Assembly: GCA_019120315.1 (NCBI GenBank)
Contig: DWVJ01000035.1
Coordinates: 27,928 to 91,927, forward strand
Length of the DNA: 64,000 nucleotides
Source: Candidatus Ruminococcus avistercoris
GTDB lineage: Bacteria; Bacillota; Clostridia; Lachnospirales; Lachnospiraceae
Direction of reading: 5' to 3'
Of the stretch, positions 1 to 9,197 are shown one piece after another (the first letter of the stretch is position 1; every line of letters begins with the position of its first letter). A program made the position numbers and the translations under genes. The notes under the pieces were generated by a model. It did no database searches. It was not told the DNA's origin and saw nothing but the letters and a program-made list of their open reading frames with translations.

Positions 1-112
1 CAGATTCCTGGAAAAATCATTGGAAAATATATAGTCTTTCATTCTCTTTTTTCTCCCAACAAATCTTTATAGTTAAACAACATATGTCTATATTACTTTC
101 ATTATATTTCAG

Positions 113-153
113 TATAATAATAATTACAAGGACAAAGCAAACAGCAGTTGTCC
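113..153 (+). promoter_or_regulatory. Candidate promoter and hairpin upstream of the sucrose operon
   Basis: A TATAAT box lies at 113-118 without a convincing -35 box. Just downstream, GGACAA (130-135) and TTGTCC (148-153) form a 6-bp inverted repeat inside the expected leader. A weak -35 with a dyad near the start point would fit a regulated sugar promoter, either an operator or an RNA hairpin. The regulator is not in this window. Function is inferred. Confidence 0.35.
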
Positions 154-218
154 ATACCGCGGTAAAAAAGAAAAGTTGCTGTGACAAAAGAATGTTATGA
201 AACGGGAGGTAGCAAAAA

Positions 219-2177
219 ATGGATGCTGAAAAAAAGCAGCGTTATGAGAAAATCGCCTCGGAAATCGTAAGACTTGCAGGGGGAAGAGACAATATCCTCG
301 GTGTGGCCCACTGCGCTACGAGACTTAGGCTGGTACTGGAGGATAATGATAAGGCCGATACGGCGGCCATCGAACGTGTGGATCTGGTCAAAGGTGTGTT
401 TGTAGCCGGCGATCAGCTGCAGATCATCTTTGGCGCAGGACTGGTCAACGATGTATGTCAGATTCTCGCCGAGTCCATCCACATGGACAGCATGAGTCTG
501 GGGGATCTGAAAACGAAAGCAAATAAAAGGATGAATCCTCTTCAGCGAGCGGTAAAAGCGCTGTCGGATGTATTTATCGAAATCATGCCGGGTATACTGG
601 CAGCAGCGCTGCTGACCGGCCTGTCCAGTGTGCTGGGAAATCTGGAGTTTGTGGAAAACAATGACACCCTGTATGGAATTTCGACTCTGATTAACATTGC
701 CTCCGGAGCAATCTTTGGATTTCTGCCGCTGTGTGTGGCTTACAGTACGGTGAAACGGTTCGGCGGGCGGCCCATCATGGGAATCGTCATGGGCTGTATC
801 ATGCTTTCCGGCAGTCTGGCGGATGCCTATGCTGCGGCTCAGGGGACTGTGGATGTGACGGTGCTGCACATCTTCGGCCTTCCAGTGGAACTGGTCGGCT
901 TCCAGGGCGGTATTATCGTCGCGCTGCTTATCGGCGTGGTGACAGCAAAGCTGGATATTTTCTTTGAAAAGAAGGTGCCGGAAGTGATTCGCCTTTTGGT
1001 ATCCCCCCTTCTGACTACGCTGGTCAGCTCATTCCTGCTGTTTATAATTATCGGTCCAGTGGGAAGAGGACTGGCTTCCGGCATCACGGCGGCTCTGGTA
1101 TGGATGACACAGAATCTTGGCGCTTTGGGTTACGCGGTATTTTCCGGAGTGCAGCAGCTGATCGTTATCACCGGGCTCCACCATGTGTTTGGCGCCATTG
1201 AATCCCAGCTTTTGGTGGATACGGGAAGAAACTTCCTTAACCCCCTGATGTCGGTGGCGATCATCGCCCAGGGCGGCGCAGTGCTGGGTTATCTGGCGGG
1301 TCATCTAAAAGATGCCAGAGCGAAAGAACTTTGTATTCCCAGCTTTATCTCTGTACTGTTTGGCATCACGGAACCGGCTTTATTCGGTGTAAACTTAAGA
1401 TACCGTTATCCGCTGATCGGCGGTTGTATCGGAGGCGCTGTCGGAGGCGTGATTGTGTATATGACGAATCTGGCGGCTTTAGGCTTTGGCACTACGGTAG
1501 TTCCCGGCATTGCCCTGGCGGATCCGGCGCACAATGGATATCTTAATTACGTGATCGCCCATGTGGCAGCGGTGGTATCGGGATTTCTCTTTGCTTTTCT
1601 GCTGGGTATAGTTTTTCGCAGGAAGGCAGCTGTCGAAGAAGGAAATGCGGTATCGGCAGCGATTCCAGCGGCTCAGCCGGCTGCAAAGGAACCAGAGCCG
1701 GTTTTACAGACGGAAGAGGGAGGCGCAGAAGAGATTGCGGCCTTTGTAAAAGGTGACTACATCGGAATCGAAAAGGTCAACGATCTTACTTTTGCGCAGA
1801 ATATCCTGGGAGAAGGCGTGGCGATCCTTCCCTCAGACAATAAAATCTACGCGCCGGCAGATGCGGTGGTGGAGATGGTCGCCGATACGAAGCATGCGGT
1901 TACGCTGCGCACGAAAGCCGGAAACGGCATTTTGCTTCATGTGGGAATCGATACGGTGCAGCTGGGCGGAAAATATTTCAGCGTGCATGTGGAAACGGGA
2001 CAGGAAGTGAAAAAGGGCGACTGCATCATGGATGTGGATTTCGCCGGTGTGAAAAAAGAAGGATACGATACGGCCGTCTGCATGATTTTTGCGGAACTGG
2101 CGGATGGACGAAACGTTACAAGGGAACCGGAAAAAGCAGTGGAGCCGGGAGAGAGAATCGCTCTGCTGGGCAGGTAA
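219..2177 (+). CDS. scrA: PTS sucrose/beta-glucoside-type transporter, EIIBCA
   Basis: Membrane permease of the phosphotransferase system, which imports a disaccharide and phosphorylates it. The 652-residue protein has all three domains in B-C-A order. EIIB (about 1-90) carries the phospho-cysteine in HCATRLR (C32). EIIC (about 105-465) is a run of hydrophobic helices with the GLHHVFGAIE loop. EIIA (about 505-640) carries the phospho-histidine in LLHVGID (H574). The start has a good site, cgggaggt. A family 32 glycosidase follows by 10 bases, so sucrose is the likely substrate; a beta-glucoside or another fructoside remains possible. No PTS regulator lies next to it in this window. Confidence 0.9.
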   Translation: MDAEKKQRYEKIASEIVRLAGGRDNILGVAHCATRLRLVLEDNDKADTAAIERVDLVKGVFVAGDQLQIIFGAGLVNDVCQILAESIHMDSMSLGDLKTKANKRMNPLQRAVKALSDVFIEIMPGILAAALLTGLSSVLGNLEFVENNDTLYGISTLINIASGAIFGFLPLCVAYSTVKRFGGRPIMGIVMGCIMLSGSLADAYAAAQGTVDVTVLHIFGLPVELVGFQGGIIVALLIGVVTAKLDIFFEKKVPEVIRLLVSPLLTTLVSSFLLFIIIGPVGRGLASGITAALVWMTQNLGALGYAVFSGVQQLIVITGLHHVFGAIESQLLVDTGRNFLNPLMSVAIIAQGGAVLGYLAGHLKDARAKELCIPSFISVLFGITEPALFGVNLRYRYPLIGGCIGGAVGGVIVYMTNLAALGFGTTVVPGIALADPAHNGYLNYVIAHVAAVVSGFLFAFLLGIVFRRKAAVEEGNAVSAAIPAAQPAAKEPEPVLQTEEGGAEEIAAFVKGDYIGIEKVNDLTFAQNILGEGVAILPSDNKIYAPADAVVEMVADTKHAVTLRTKAGNGILLHVGIDTVQLGGKYFSVHVETGQEVKKGDCIMDVDFAGVKKEGYDTAVCMIFAELADGRNVTREPEKAVEPGERIALLGR

Positions 2178-2187
2178 AGGAGATCGT

Positions 2188-3627
2188 ATGAAATATGGAT
2201 TTTTGAAAGCGAGGGAGGAACTGGAAAGGATGAAAAGGACAGTGGAAAGTTGTCCTTTTCGTACCAGATATCATATTATGCCGCCGGTGGGCTGGATTAA
2301 TGATCCCAATGGATTATGCCAGTTCCAGGGCGTGTTTCACGCATATTTTCAATATTCTCCCCTGAATGTGCACGGAGGCGGAGGATACTGGGGACATTGC
2401 ACCAGCCGAGATCTTCTGCACTGGACCTACGGGGAGCCGGTTCTGACTGCCGATACCCCGGAGGATGAAAGCGGCGTTTATTCCGGCTCGGCGCTGATTG
2501 AGGATGGGAAGATGTATCTGTTTTATACAGGGAATGTCAAACTTCCGGGCGACTATGATTATATCGATGACGGCCGTATCTCCACGCAGCTGATGGTGGA
2601 ATCAACCGATGGGTTTCACATGTCGGATAAGGAAAAGGTTCTGGGAATGGAGGACTATCCCCGGAACATGACTGCCCACGTGAGGGATCCCAAGGTGTGG
2701 AAAGAGCATAACCGGTATTACATGGTACTGGGAGCAAGGGCCCGCGGACAGGATGAAAAGGGCGGCAGGCAAGACAGGGGAGGCCTGCTGCTGTATACGT
2801 CTGAAGACAAAAAGAACTGGAAACTAAAGCGTGCCGTCGTGCCGGATCAGCCCTTTGGATATATGTGGGAATGTCCGGACATCTTTTCTCTGGACGGAAA
2901 AAAGGTGCTTTCTTTCTGCCCCCAGGGACTGGCGCAAGAAGAGGAACGGTTTCAGAACAGATATCAGTCCGGCTATTCCTTTTTGGAAGAAGGAAATGAG
3001 ATAAAAGATACGTTCCGGGAATGGGATATGGGATTTGATTTCTATGCGCCCCAGACCTTTTTGGCAGAAGACGGCAGGAGGATTCTCATCGGATGGTGCG
3101 GCGTGCCGGATACGGAAACGACACACCGTAATCTGTCGGTGGAAAATGGCTGGCAGCACTGTCTGACGCTGCCTGCACAGCTTACTTTCCGGGAGGGAAA
3201 GATTTACCGTATGCCGGTAAAGGAGCTGGACAGCCTGGGGTGGGAAATGCAGCCCATTCCGAAGGGGAGATATTACTGGGGACAAAAGACAGTGAAGCTT
3301 TCCATCTCTGAAATCGGCGGAAAAGACCAGATCATCCGGATCGGAAGGGGATTAAATGCGCTGACGATTACCATAAGAGGAAACCGGACAGAGCTTTCTT
3401 TCCTGGGTGAAAAGGGGGAGCCCGCGCCCTGCGGCGGAGGAAGAGGCGTCCGTGTCGGACGGACCAGAAAGGACACGGATCAGCTGCTGCTGCTCATCGA
3501 CAGTTCCATCGTGGAACTGTATCTGAACGAAGGAGAGACGGTGTTCACCACCAGAATCTATCTAAAAGAGCAGGAGCGGGAGCTGGAAATTTCCTCCGGC
3601 GGAAAAGTAAGGCTGGAGGTTTGCTGA
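2188..3627 (+). CDS. scrB: Sucrose-6-phosphate hydrolase / beta-fructosidase, GH32
   Basis: Intracellular glycosidase expected to split phosphorylated sucrose delivered by the upstream PTS protein into glucose-6-phosphate and fructose. The 479-residue protein shows the family 32 hallmarks in order: WINDPNG with the nucleophile D39, RDP with the transition-state D167, and WECPD with the acid/base E228, followed by a C-terminal beta-sandwich. There is no signal peptide, which fits a cytoplasmic phospho-sugar hydrolase. The ATG at 2188 is chosen because AAAGGAG precedes it; upstream in-frame codons overlap the PTS gene. It is co-transcribed with the PTS gene (10-base gap). Confidence 0.92.
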   Translation: MKYGFLKAREELERMKRTVESCPFRTRYHIMPPVGWINDPNGLCQFQGVFHAYFQYSPLNVHGGGGYWGHCTSRDLLHWTYGEPVLTADTPEDESGVYSGSALIEDGKMYLFYTGNVKLPGDYDYIDDGRISTQLMVESTDGFHMSDKEKVLGMEDYPRNMTAHVRDPKVWKEHNRYYMVLGARARGQDEKGGRQDRGGLLLYTSEDKKNWKLKRAVVPDQPFGYMWECPDIFSLDGKKVLSFCPQGLAQEEERFQNRYQSGYSFLEEGNEIKDTFREWDMGFDFYAPQTFLAEDGRRILIGWCGVPDTETTHRNLSVENGWQHCLTLPAQLTFREGKIYRMPVKELDSLGWEMQPIPKGRYYWGQKTVKLSISEIGGKDQIIRIGRGLNALTITIRGNRTELSFLGEKGEPAPCGGGRGVRVGRTRKDTDQLLLLIDSSIVELYLNEGETVFTTRIYLKEQERELEISSGGKVRLEVC

Positions 3628-3646
3628 AATAGGCAAAATCCTTCTC

Positions 3647-3676
3647 TTGACAAGGCGCAAGAAAATGATTTATCCT
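3647..3676 (+). promoter_or_regulatory. Candidate promoter for the helicase gene
   Basis: TTGACA (3647-3652) and TATCCT (3671-3676) are 18 bases apart and lie 44 bases before the start codon. The -35 is consensus and the -10 is weak. No terminator separates it from the glycosidase gene, so read-through is also possible. Confidence 0.4.
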
Positions 3677-3719
3677 GCACTCAGAAGTATAAAATTTTAA
3701 GCGGGCGGGAGCGGGAAAA

Positions 3720-6407
3720 ATGGAAAATAGATACGACGATGTCCTTTCATTTAAGGGGACATGGAGAAATTATCAAAAAAGAGTACTGGATCAGGCAGAA
3801 ATGTACCTGCAGGACGGAAAAGTACACATCGTGGCGGCGCCCGGGGCTGGGAAAACCACTTTGGGGATCGAATTGATTCGCAGAATCGGAAAACCCTGTC
3901 TGATCCTGTCGCCGCGGATCGTCATCCGGCAGCAGTGGCTGGAAAGGATCCGGGAATCTTTTTTGCATAGGGAGGAAGAGGGGCTGCTGTCCCATGATAT
4001 CCGAAGACCGGGCCTGATCACCTCTTTGACTTATCAGACGCTTTTTTTCGGTATGACCAGGGGAAGCGGTGTGGAGGAAGATGCGGACGGGGCCGATAAA
4101 GAGGAAGTGGATTTTTCTGATTTTCCCTTTGTTCAAAAGATAAAAGAGGCGGGAATCGGTACGGTCTGCCTGGATGAATGCCATCATCTGAAAAGCGAAT
4201 GGTGGAAAGCCCTGGAAAATTTTATGAAAGAGATGGAAGGCGTGACGGTGGTCTCTCTCACCGCCACGCCTCCTTATGATTCCACACCGGCGCAGTGGGA
4301 ACGGTATCTGGCCATGTGCGGACCTATCGATGCCGAGATTACCATACCGGAACTTGTCAAGGAGGGCAGTCTGTGTCCCCATCAGGATTACGTGTGGTTT
4401 AATTACCCCACGAGGGAAGAAGAAAAGGAAATCCGGGTCTTTCATCAGGCGGCAGAAGAGGCCTTTCTAAATCTGATGGAGGACGCAGGTTTCCAAATGG
4501 CGGCTGCCTCCCATAAAGCGCTGAACGATTATGAAAACAGCTGTGATTCCATGCTGGAAAACCCGGCCTATCTGTCGGCGCTTTTGATTTACTGCAAGGA
4601 GAAGGAGATTCCCTTTGACGGGCGGTGGATGAAAGTGCTGACGGTGAAAGAACTTCCGCCGATGTCAGAGCGATGGATGGGGATTTTGCTGCAGGGGTTT
4701 CTTTTTGAGGACAAAGAGGAGTATTCATGTTCCGGAACATACCGGGAAGATCTGGAACGCAGGCTGAAGGCGGCAGGGCTGATCCATCAAAGGAAAGTGA
4801 ATTACCTGGTCAATGATAAGGTGGAAAAGCTGTTTATCAACAGCCGGGGAAAGCTGGAAAGTATCTGCAGAATTGCCGATGTGGAATACGGCGCCATGGG
4901 AGAAGATCTGCGGATGCTGATCCTTACGGACTATATCCGCAAAGAGTACCGTTCGTCCCTGGGGAATGAAAGCAGGGATATTCAGTCTATCGGAGTGCTG
5001 CCGGTTTTTGAACTTCTGCGCCGGCAGGAAAAACAATGGAAACTGGGCGTCATGTGCGGCAGTCTGATGGTGATCCCGGATACGGCGAAAGAAGCCTTCT
5101 GCCGGGAAGTGAAAAAAGAGTCGCCCTCCCTTAAAGCGTCGCTTCGTCCTCTGAAGGATGACGCCGGCAGGACGCTGGGATACAGCGAAGCAGTCATGGG
5201 AGGAAAACTGCAGATTTATACCAGGGTTATGACCAGATTATTTGAAGAAGGATGGTTCCAGATTCTGGTGGGGACAAAATCACTGCTGGGAGAAGGATGG
5301 GACGCTCCCTGTATCAATTCTCTTATTATGGCCAGCTTTGTCGGTTCCTTTGTGCTGGGCAATCAGATGCGCGGGCGCGCCATCCGCACCGATGATCAGA
5401 CGCCGGACAAGGTAAGCAATATCTGGCATCTGGTCTGCCTGGCCGGTTCCCGGGAGAAAAAAGAAAAGCGCCTTCTCGGAGAAAAGAATCCGGAACTGAC
5501 GGAAGATTTCCATACGCTACAGCGGCGGATGGAGGGAATTATGGGACTTTCCTACAGCGGACAGACCATAGAAAACGGAACAGACCGTCTGACCATCGTC
5601 AGACCGCCATGGAAGCGGCGTCATGTGGAGGAAATCAATGAAGAGATGGCAGTACGTGCGGCGAACCGGGGAAAAGTGGCTGCAGACTGGAAAAAAGCGG
5701 TCAGTCTTTATGAACAGATGGAAGATGCCGACCAGGTACAGGCCGACCGGGAGTATCTGAAGACAGGAGTGACGTTCCTTCATCTGCTGGCGCTGCAGCT
5801 TTTGCTCCTGTCAGGGGAGCTGATCAATGTGGCTGTCAGTCTGACACGTTCTGTCGGGACGGCTGAAAATATTGGATTCTATCTGGGTACCGTATTGTTT
5901 TTCCTGCTGTTTCTCTCGATCGCCAGGAAGATTTTGCGGATCTGCACGCCCATGCGTTTTTTCAGAACTGCCGCGAAGGGCGTGCATCGGGCGCTGCGGG
6001 AGGACGGACAGATTACCTCTGACAGCGAGGTGATGACGGAAGAGGGAGAGGGGATTTTCTTTGCTGCCTGGCTGAAGGGAGGAACAAAAAAAGAGAAAGC
6101 CTTATTTGCCGATGCGCTGGAGGAACTGCTCTCGCCGGTGGACAATCAGCGCTATCTGCTCTGTCAGGGAAGAAAGGGGAAATTTCCCAGACGATATTAC
6201 TGCGTGCCGAAAGTTTTTGCGGGAAGCAGGGAAAAGGCAGAATTCTTTTTGCGTATCATGAAATCCTTTCTGGGAAACGCTTACCTTGTCTATACGCGTA
6301 ATCCAAAAGGGAGAGAAATTCTTCTAAGAGCCAGGGCGAAAGCCTTTGCCAATCGCAACGAAAGAAGAATGCAGCGCAAACGAAAAATAAAAAGCGCGCT
6401 GGAGTAA
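3720..6407 (+). CDS. DEAD/DEAH-type SF2 helicase with two C-terminal membrane helices
   Basis: A superfamily 2 nucleic-acid-dependent ATPase of 895 residues. Motifs seen in order are RNYQ near residue 16, Walker A PGAGKTT (41-47), a DEAH-like box written DECH near 155, the SLTATPP motif III near 180, and C-terminal lobe motifs GTKSLLGEGWDAP and QMRGRAIR. After the helicase core come two strongly hydrophobic stretches, about 684-706 and 717-738, and then a basic tail of about 155 residues. Helicases of this class are normally soluble, so the membrane segments are unusual. The start has a purine-rich site. The gene stands alone between a sugar operon and a folate operon and has no nuclease or methylase partner. 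The substrate is unknown. Confidence 0.8.
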   Translation: MENRYDDVLSFKGTWRNYQKRVLDQAEMYLQDGKVHIVAAPGAGKTTLGIELIRRIGKPCLILSPRIVIRQQWLERIRESFLHREEEGLLSHDIRRPGLITSLTYQTLFFGMTRGSGVEEDADGADKEEVDFSDFPFVQKIKEAGIGTVCLDECHHLKSEWWKALENFMKEMEGVTVVSLTATPPYDSTPAQWERYLAMCGPIDAEITIPELVKEGSLCPHQDYVWFNYPTREEEKEIRVFHQAAEEAFLNLMEDAGFQMAAASHKALNDYENSCDSMLENPAYLSALLIYCKEKEIPFDGRWMKVLTVKELPPMSERWMGILLQGFLFEDKEEYSCSGTYREDLERRLKAAGLIHQRKVNYLVNDKVEKLFINSRGKLESICRIADVEYGAMGEDLRMLILTDYIRKEYRSSLGNESRDIQSIGVLPVFELLRRQEKQWKLGVMCGSLMVIPDTAKEAFCREVKKESPSLKASLRPLKDDAGRTLGYSEAVMGGKLQIYTRVMTRLFEEGWFQILVGTKSLLGEGWDAPCINSLIMASFVGSFVLGNQMRGRAIRTDDQTPDKVSNIWHLVCLAGSREKKEKRLLGEKNPELTEDFHTLQRRMEGIMGLSYSGQTIENGTDRLTIVRPPWKRRHVEEINEEMAVRAANRGKVAADWKKAVSLYEQMEDADQVQADREYLKTGVTFLHLLALQLLLLSGELINVAVSLTRSVGTAENIGFYLGTVLFFLLFLSIARKILRICTPMRFFRTAAKGVHRALREDGQITSDSEVMTEEGEGIFFAAWLKGGTKKEKALFADALEELLSPVDNQRYLLCQGRKGKFPRRYYCVPKVFAGSREKAEFFLRIMKSFLGNAYLVYTRNPKGREILLRARAKAFANRNERRMQRKRKIKSALE

Positions 6408-6512
6408 AAAATTAAATTTTTATATATTGGTGGTTTTGGGAAAATTGTCAGTATACAGAAGGAGAAAAACAAAATAATTGTGCATTTATTACGATACAAA
6501 GGACTCTAATAC

Positions 6513-6541
6513 TGGATAATCCGCCGGAAATGTGGTATGTT
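6513..6541 (+). promoter_or_regulatory. Weak candidate promoter for the methylene-THF reductase operon
   Basis: TGGATA (6513-6518) and TATGTT (6536-6541) have 17-base spacing, 48 bases before the chosen TTG start. Both boxes depart from consensus. The rest of the 6408-6588 gap shows only AT-rich sequence and no clear terminator. Confidence 0.3.
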
Positions 6542-6588
6542 AGATACATCTGATGAATGATAATCTAAATGATAAGGAAGGTGAGCAA

Positions 6589-8553
6589 TTGGAAAATTAT
6601 ACCAAGTTCAGGTTAAAAAAAGTCGATGAACTGACTTCCGTACTGGCGGATAAAGACAATCTGTTCATCATTGCCTGCAATAAGTGTTTCAAAGAATTTG
6701 AAACCGTTGACGAGCCGGAATGCGGCGAATTTGAAAAAATAGCCGGGGAGAACAAAAAAACGGTTGTCGGCAGCGCCAGGATTGATTTTCTGTGCAATAA
6801 GATTCAGACAGAAAAGAAGCTAAAAGATCTGATTCCTCAGGATACGGAAAATATTTTCGTAATTTCCTGCGGGCTGGGGATCCAGACCGTCGCGGATCTG
6901 GCGGAAAAACCCGTATATGCGGCCAGTAATTCTCTGAATTACAGAGGATTCCACGGAATGGCTCTGACACAGAAAAAGTGTGATGCCTGCGCCCAGTGTT
7001 TTCTGAATATAACAGGCGGTATCTGTCCGGTGGTTGACTGTTCCAAGAGTCTGGTGAACGGGCAGTGCGGCGGCGCTAAAGACGGAAAATGCGAAGTGGA
7101 CAGCAGCAAGGATTGTGCATGGGAAAAGATATACCGCAGGCTGGAAAAGCAGGGACGGCTGGAAGAGTTTTTGAATCAGCCGGTGCAGCTTAGAGATTAT
7201 TCCAAGGTAAATTATAAGGTAATCCATGACTATGTGAAGTCTGTCCGTGAGAACCGTCTGGACGGTTATTACGGCGGCGTGCATCCGTCGGAGCGCAAAG
7301 AATTCACAGAGCATCTGGCTCTGAAACGGTTCCCGGATCCCAAGGAAGTGGTGATCCCTCTTTCCATGCATGCAGGAGCGCCGGCCAATCCGACGGTGCA
7401 GGTGGGAGATACGGTGAAAGTGGGCCAGGTGATCGGCGAACCTGCAGCCTTTATCAGCGGGTTTGTACATTCCAGCGTCAGCGGAACGGTGACGGCCATT
7501 GAAAACCGTCCCCATGCCACGAGAGGAGAGTGTCTGTCTGTCATCATCCGTTCAGATGGAAAGAACACGCTCCATGAATCTGTGCAGCCCCGTGAAGATG
7601 CAGACAGTCTGACTCCTGACGAGATTGTGGAAATAATTAAAAATGCGGGAATCGTAGGCATGGGAGGCGCCGGATTCCCGACAGCGGTGAAATTAAAACC
7701 GGCAAAACCGGTGGATACGATTCTTTTAAACGGCTGTGAGTGTGAGCCTCTTTTGACGGCAGATCACCGGGTTCTTCTGGAGTATGCCGACGATGTGATT
7801 TTCGGTCTCAGGATGATTATCAAAGCGGTTGGCGCCAAAAAAGGCGTGATTGTCATTGAGGACAACAAACCGGATGCCATCGCCCTTATGCAGGAGAAGA
7901 CGGCCGGCTGCAGCAATATGGAAGTGGTCGCGGCGAAAACGAAGTATCCCCAGGGCGCTGAGAAGATGCTGATCAAGCGTGTGACAGGCAGACAGGTTCC
8001 AAGGGGCGGACTGCCGGCGGATGTGGGATGTGTTGTCAGCAATATCAGCACCACGAAAGCCATCGCCGATGCCATTCAAAAAGGCATGCCACTGATAGAG
8101 CGTGTGGTAACGGTGACCGGGGAAAGACTGAAAAATCCGGGCAATTATATCGTAAAGATCGGTACCAACACAAAAGATCTGATCGATTACTGCGGCGGTG
8201 TGACAGGAGACGGCGAGGTTACGGTAAAGGCAGGAGGCCCGATGATGGGATTTGTCCTTTCCGATACCAATGTTCCCATCATGAAAGGGTCCAACGGCAT
8301 CATTGTCGTCGATACGGATCATACGAAAGAGCAGCCCTGTATCAAATGCGGCCGATGCATGGATGTCTGTCCTATGGAGCTTTCTCCTTTGTATTTTGCT
8401 AAATTTGCCGATGAAAAGAACTGGCAGGGAATGAAAGAGAAAAACGTGATGGACTGTATCGAGTGCAGATGCTGTGAATATATCTGTTCCTCCAAGATTC
8501 CGCTGGTTGACAAAATCAAAGCCGGGAAAAATGAAGTAAGGGGGATGAAGTGA
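6589..8553 (+). CDS. MetV-like domain fused to RnfC-like NADH-oxidising subunit (RnfC2 type)
   Basis: Predicted electron-input subunit of methylene-tetrahydrofolate reductase. Residues 1 to about 205 match the MetV family: CDACAQC, then GGICP, CSKSLVNG and CEVD, and they closely parallel the separate metV gene that follows. From about 215 to the end the protein resembles RnfC: a glycine-rich GMGGAGFPT stretch typical of NADH/FMN binding, a SLBB-like region, and two cysteine clusters (CIKCGRCMDVCP from residue 584, CIECRCCEYIC from 623) for two 4Fe-4S clusters. No other rnf gene is present, so this is not the Rnf pump. TTG at 6589 is chosen because AAGGAAGGTGA precedes it; an upstream ATG at 6553 has no site. 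Confidence 0.85.
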   Translation: MENYTKFRLKKVDELTSVLADKDNLFIIACNKCFKEFETVDEPECGEFEKIAGENKKTVVGSARIDFLCNKIQTEKKLKDLIPQDTENIFVISCGLGIQTVADLAEKPVYAASNSLNYRGFHGMALTQKKCDACAQCFLNITGGICPVVDCSKSLVNGQCGGAKDGKCEVDSSKDCAWEKIYRRLEKQGRLEEFLNQPVQLRDYSKVNYKVIHDYVKSVRENRLDGYYGGVHPSERKEFTEHLALKRFPDPKEVVIPLSMHAGAPANPTVQVGDTVKVGQVIGEPAAFISGFVHSSVSGTVTAIENRPHATRGECLSVIIRSDGKNTLHESVQPREDADSLTPDEIVEIIKNAGIVGMGGAGFPTAVKLKPAKPVDTILLNGCECEPLLTADHRVLLEYADDVIFGLRMIIKAVGAKKGVIVIEDNKPDAIALMQEKTAGCSNMEVVAAKTKYPQGAEKMLIKRVTGRQVPRGGLPADVGCVVSNISTTKAIADAIQKGMPLIERVVTVTGERLKNPGNYIVKIGTNTKDLIDYCGGVTGDGEVTVKAGGPMMGFVLSDTNVPIMKGSNGIIVVDTDHTKEQPCIKCGRCMDVCPMELSPLYFAKFADEKNWQGMKEKNVMDCIECRCCEYICSSKIPLVDKIKAGKNEVRGMK

Positions 8554-8554
8554 T

Positions 8555-9175
8555 ATGTTGATTACTGAATTGAAATCCAGAGAAACGATCGAATCACTGG
8601 CAGATGGACAAAAGGTGTTCATCATCAATTGCCTGGGGTGTAAAGAAGTTCATTTCCCGGAAAAAGAAGCAGTAAGCCTGCAAAAGGAACTGGCTGCAAA
8701 AGGAGAGGTGACCGGGATTCTCACCACCGATTACATATGTAATCCGGAAAACCTTGAGCTTCGTCTTTCAAAGCATAAAAAGGCGCTGGAAGAGGCCGAT
8801 GTGATACTGGTATTTTCCTGCGGCGTAGGTGTGCAGACGGTGGCTGGATATCTGGAAGAGAAAAAGGTATATGCTGCCTGCGATACGTATCCGCTTCCGG
8901 GATTCCAGGGAGTGACGCCGCTGGAATATCAGTGCGATCAGTGCGGAGAGTGCTATCTGAACCTGACAGGGGGAATCTGCCCCATCACCGCCTGTTCCAA
9001 GAGTCTGGTAAACGGACCCTGCGGAGGTACCAAAAACGGCAGATGCGAAGTGGACAGCGATATGGAATGCGGCTGGGAACGCATCTACCGGCGTCTGGAA
9101 CAGCTGGGACGTCTGGACGTCTTAAAAAGCCCTGTTCAGGTGCACAACTTTGCAACGGATGACGAAGTTTCTTAA
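8555..9175 (+). CDS. metV: Methylene-tetrahydrofolate reductase, zinc/iron-sulfur subunit MetV
   Basis: Small subunit of the acetogen-type methylene-THF reductase, thought to pair with MetF and pass electrons to it. The 206-residue protein ends in a cysteine-rich MetV region: CDQCGECY, GGICP, CSKSLVNG, CGGTKNG, CEVDSDMEC and a conserved GWERIYRRLEQLGRL end. The same order of motifs appears in the N-terminal part of the preceding gene, so the two are paralogous domains side by side. It begins one base after the upstream stop and is followed by metF after 22 bases, making a tight operon. Confidence 0.9.
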   Translation: MLITELKSRETIESLADGQKVFIINCLGCKEVHFPEKEAVSLQKELAAKGEVTGILTTDYICNPENLELRLSKHKKALEEADVILVFSCGVGVQTVAGYLEEKKVYAACDTYPLPGFQGVTPLEYQCDQCGECYLNLTGGICPITACSKSLVNGPCGGTKNGRCEVDSDMECGWERIYRRLEQLGRLDVLKSPVQVHNFATDDEVS

Positions 9176-9197
9176 AAATAGATAGGAGTAAGATAGA

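Noticed and set aside
6589..8553. Annotation as RnfC of the Rnf ion pump
   Set aside because: No rnfABDGE genes follow, and the N-terminal MetV domain and metV-metF neighbours point to methylene-THF reductase.
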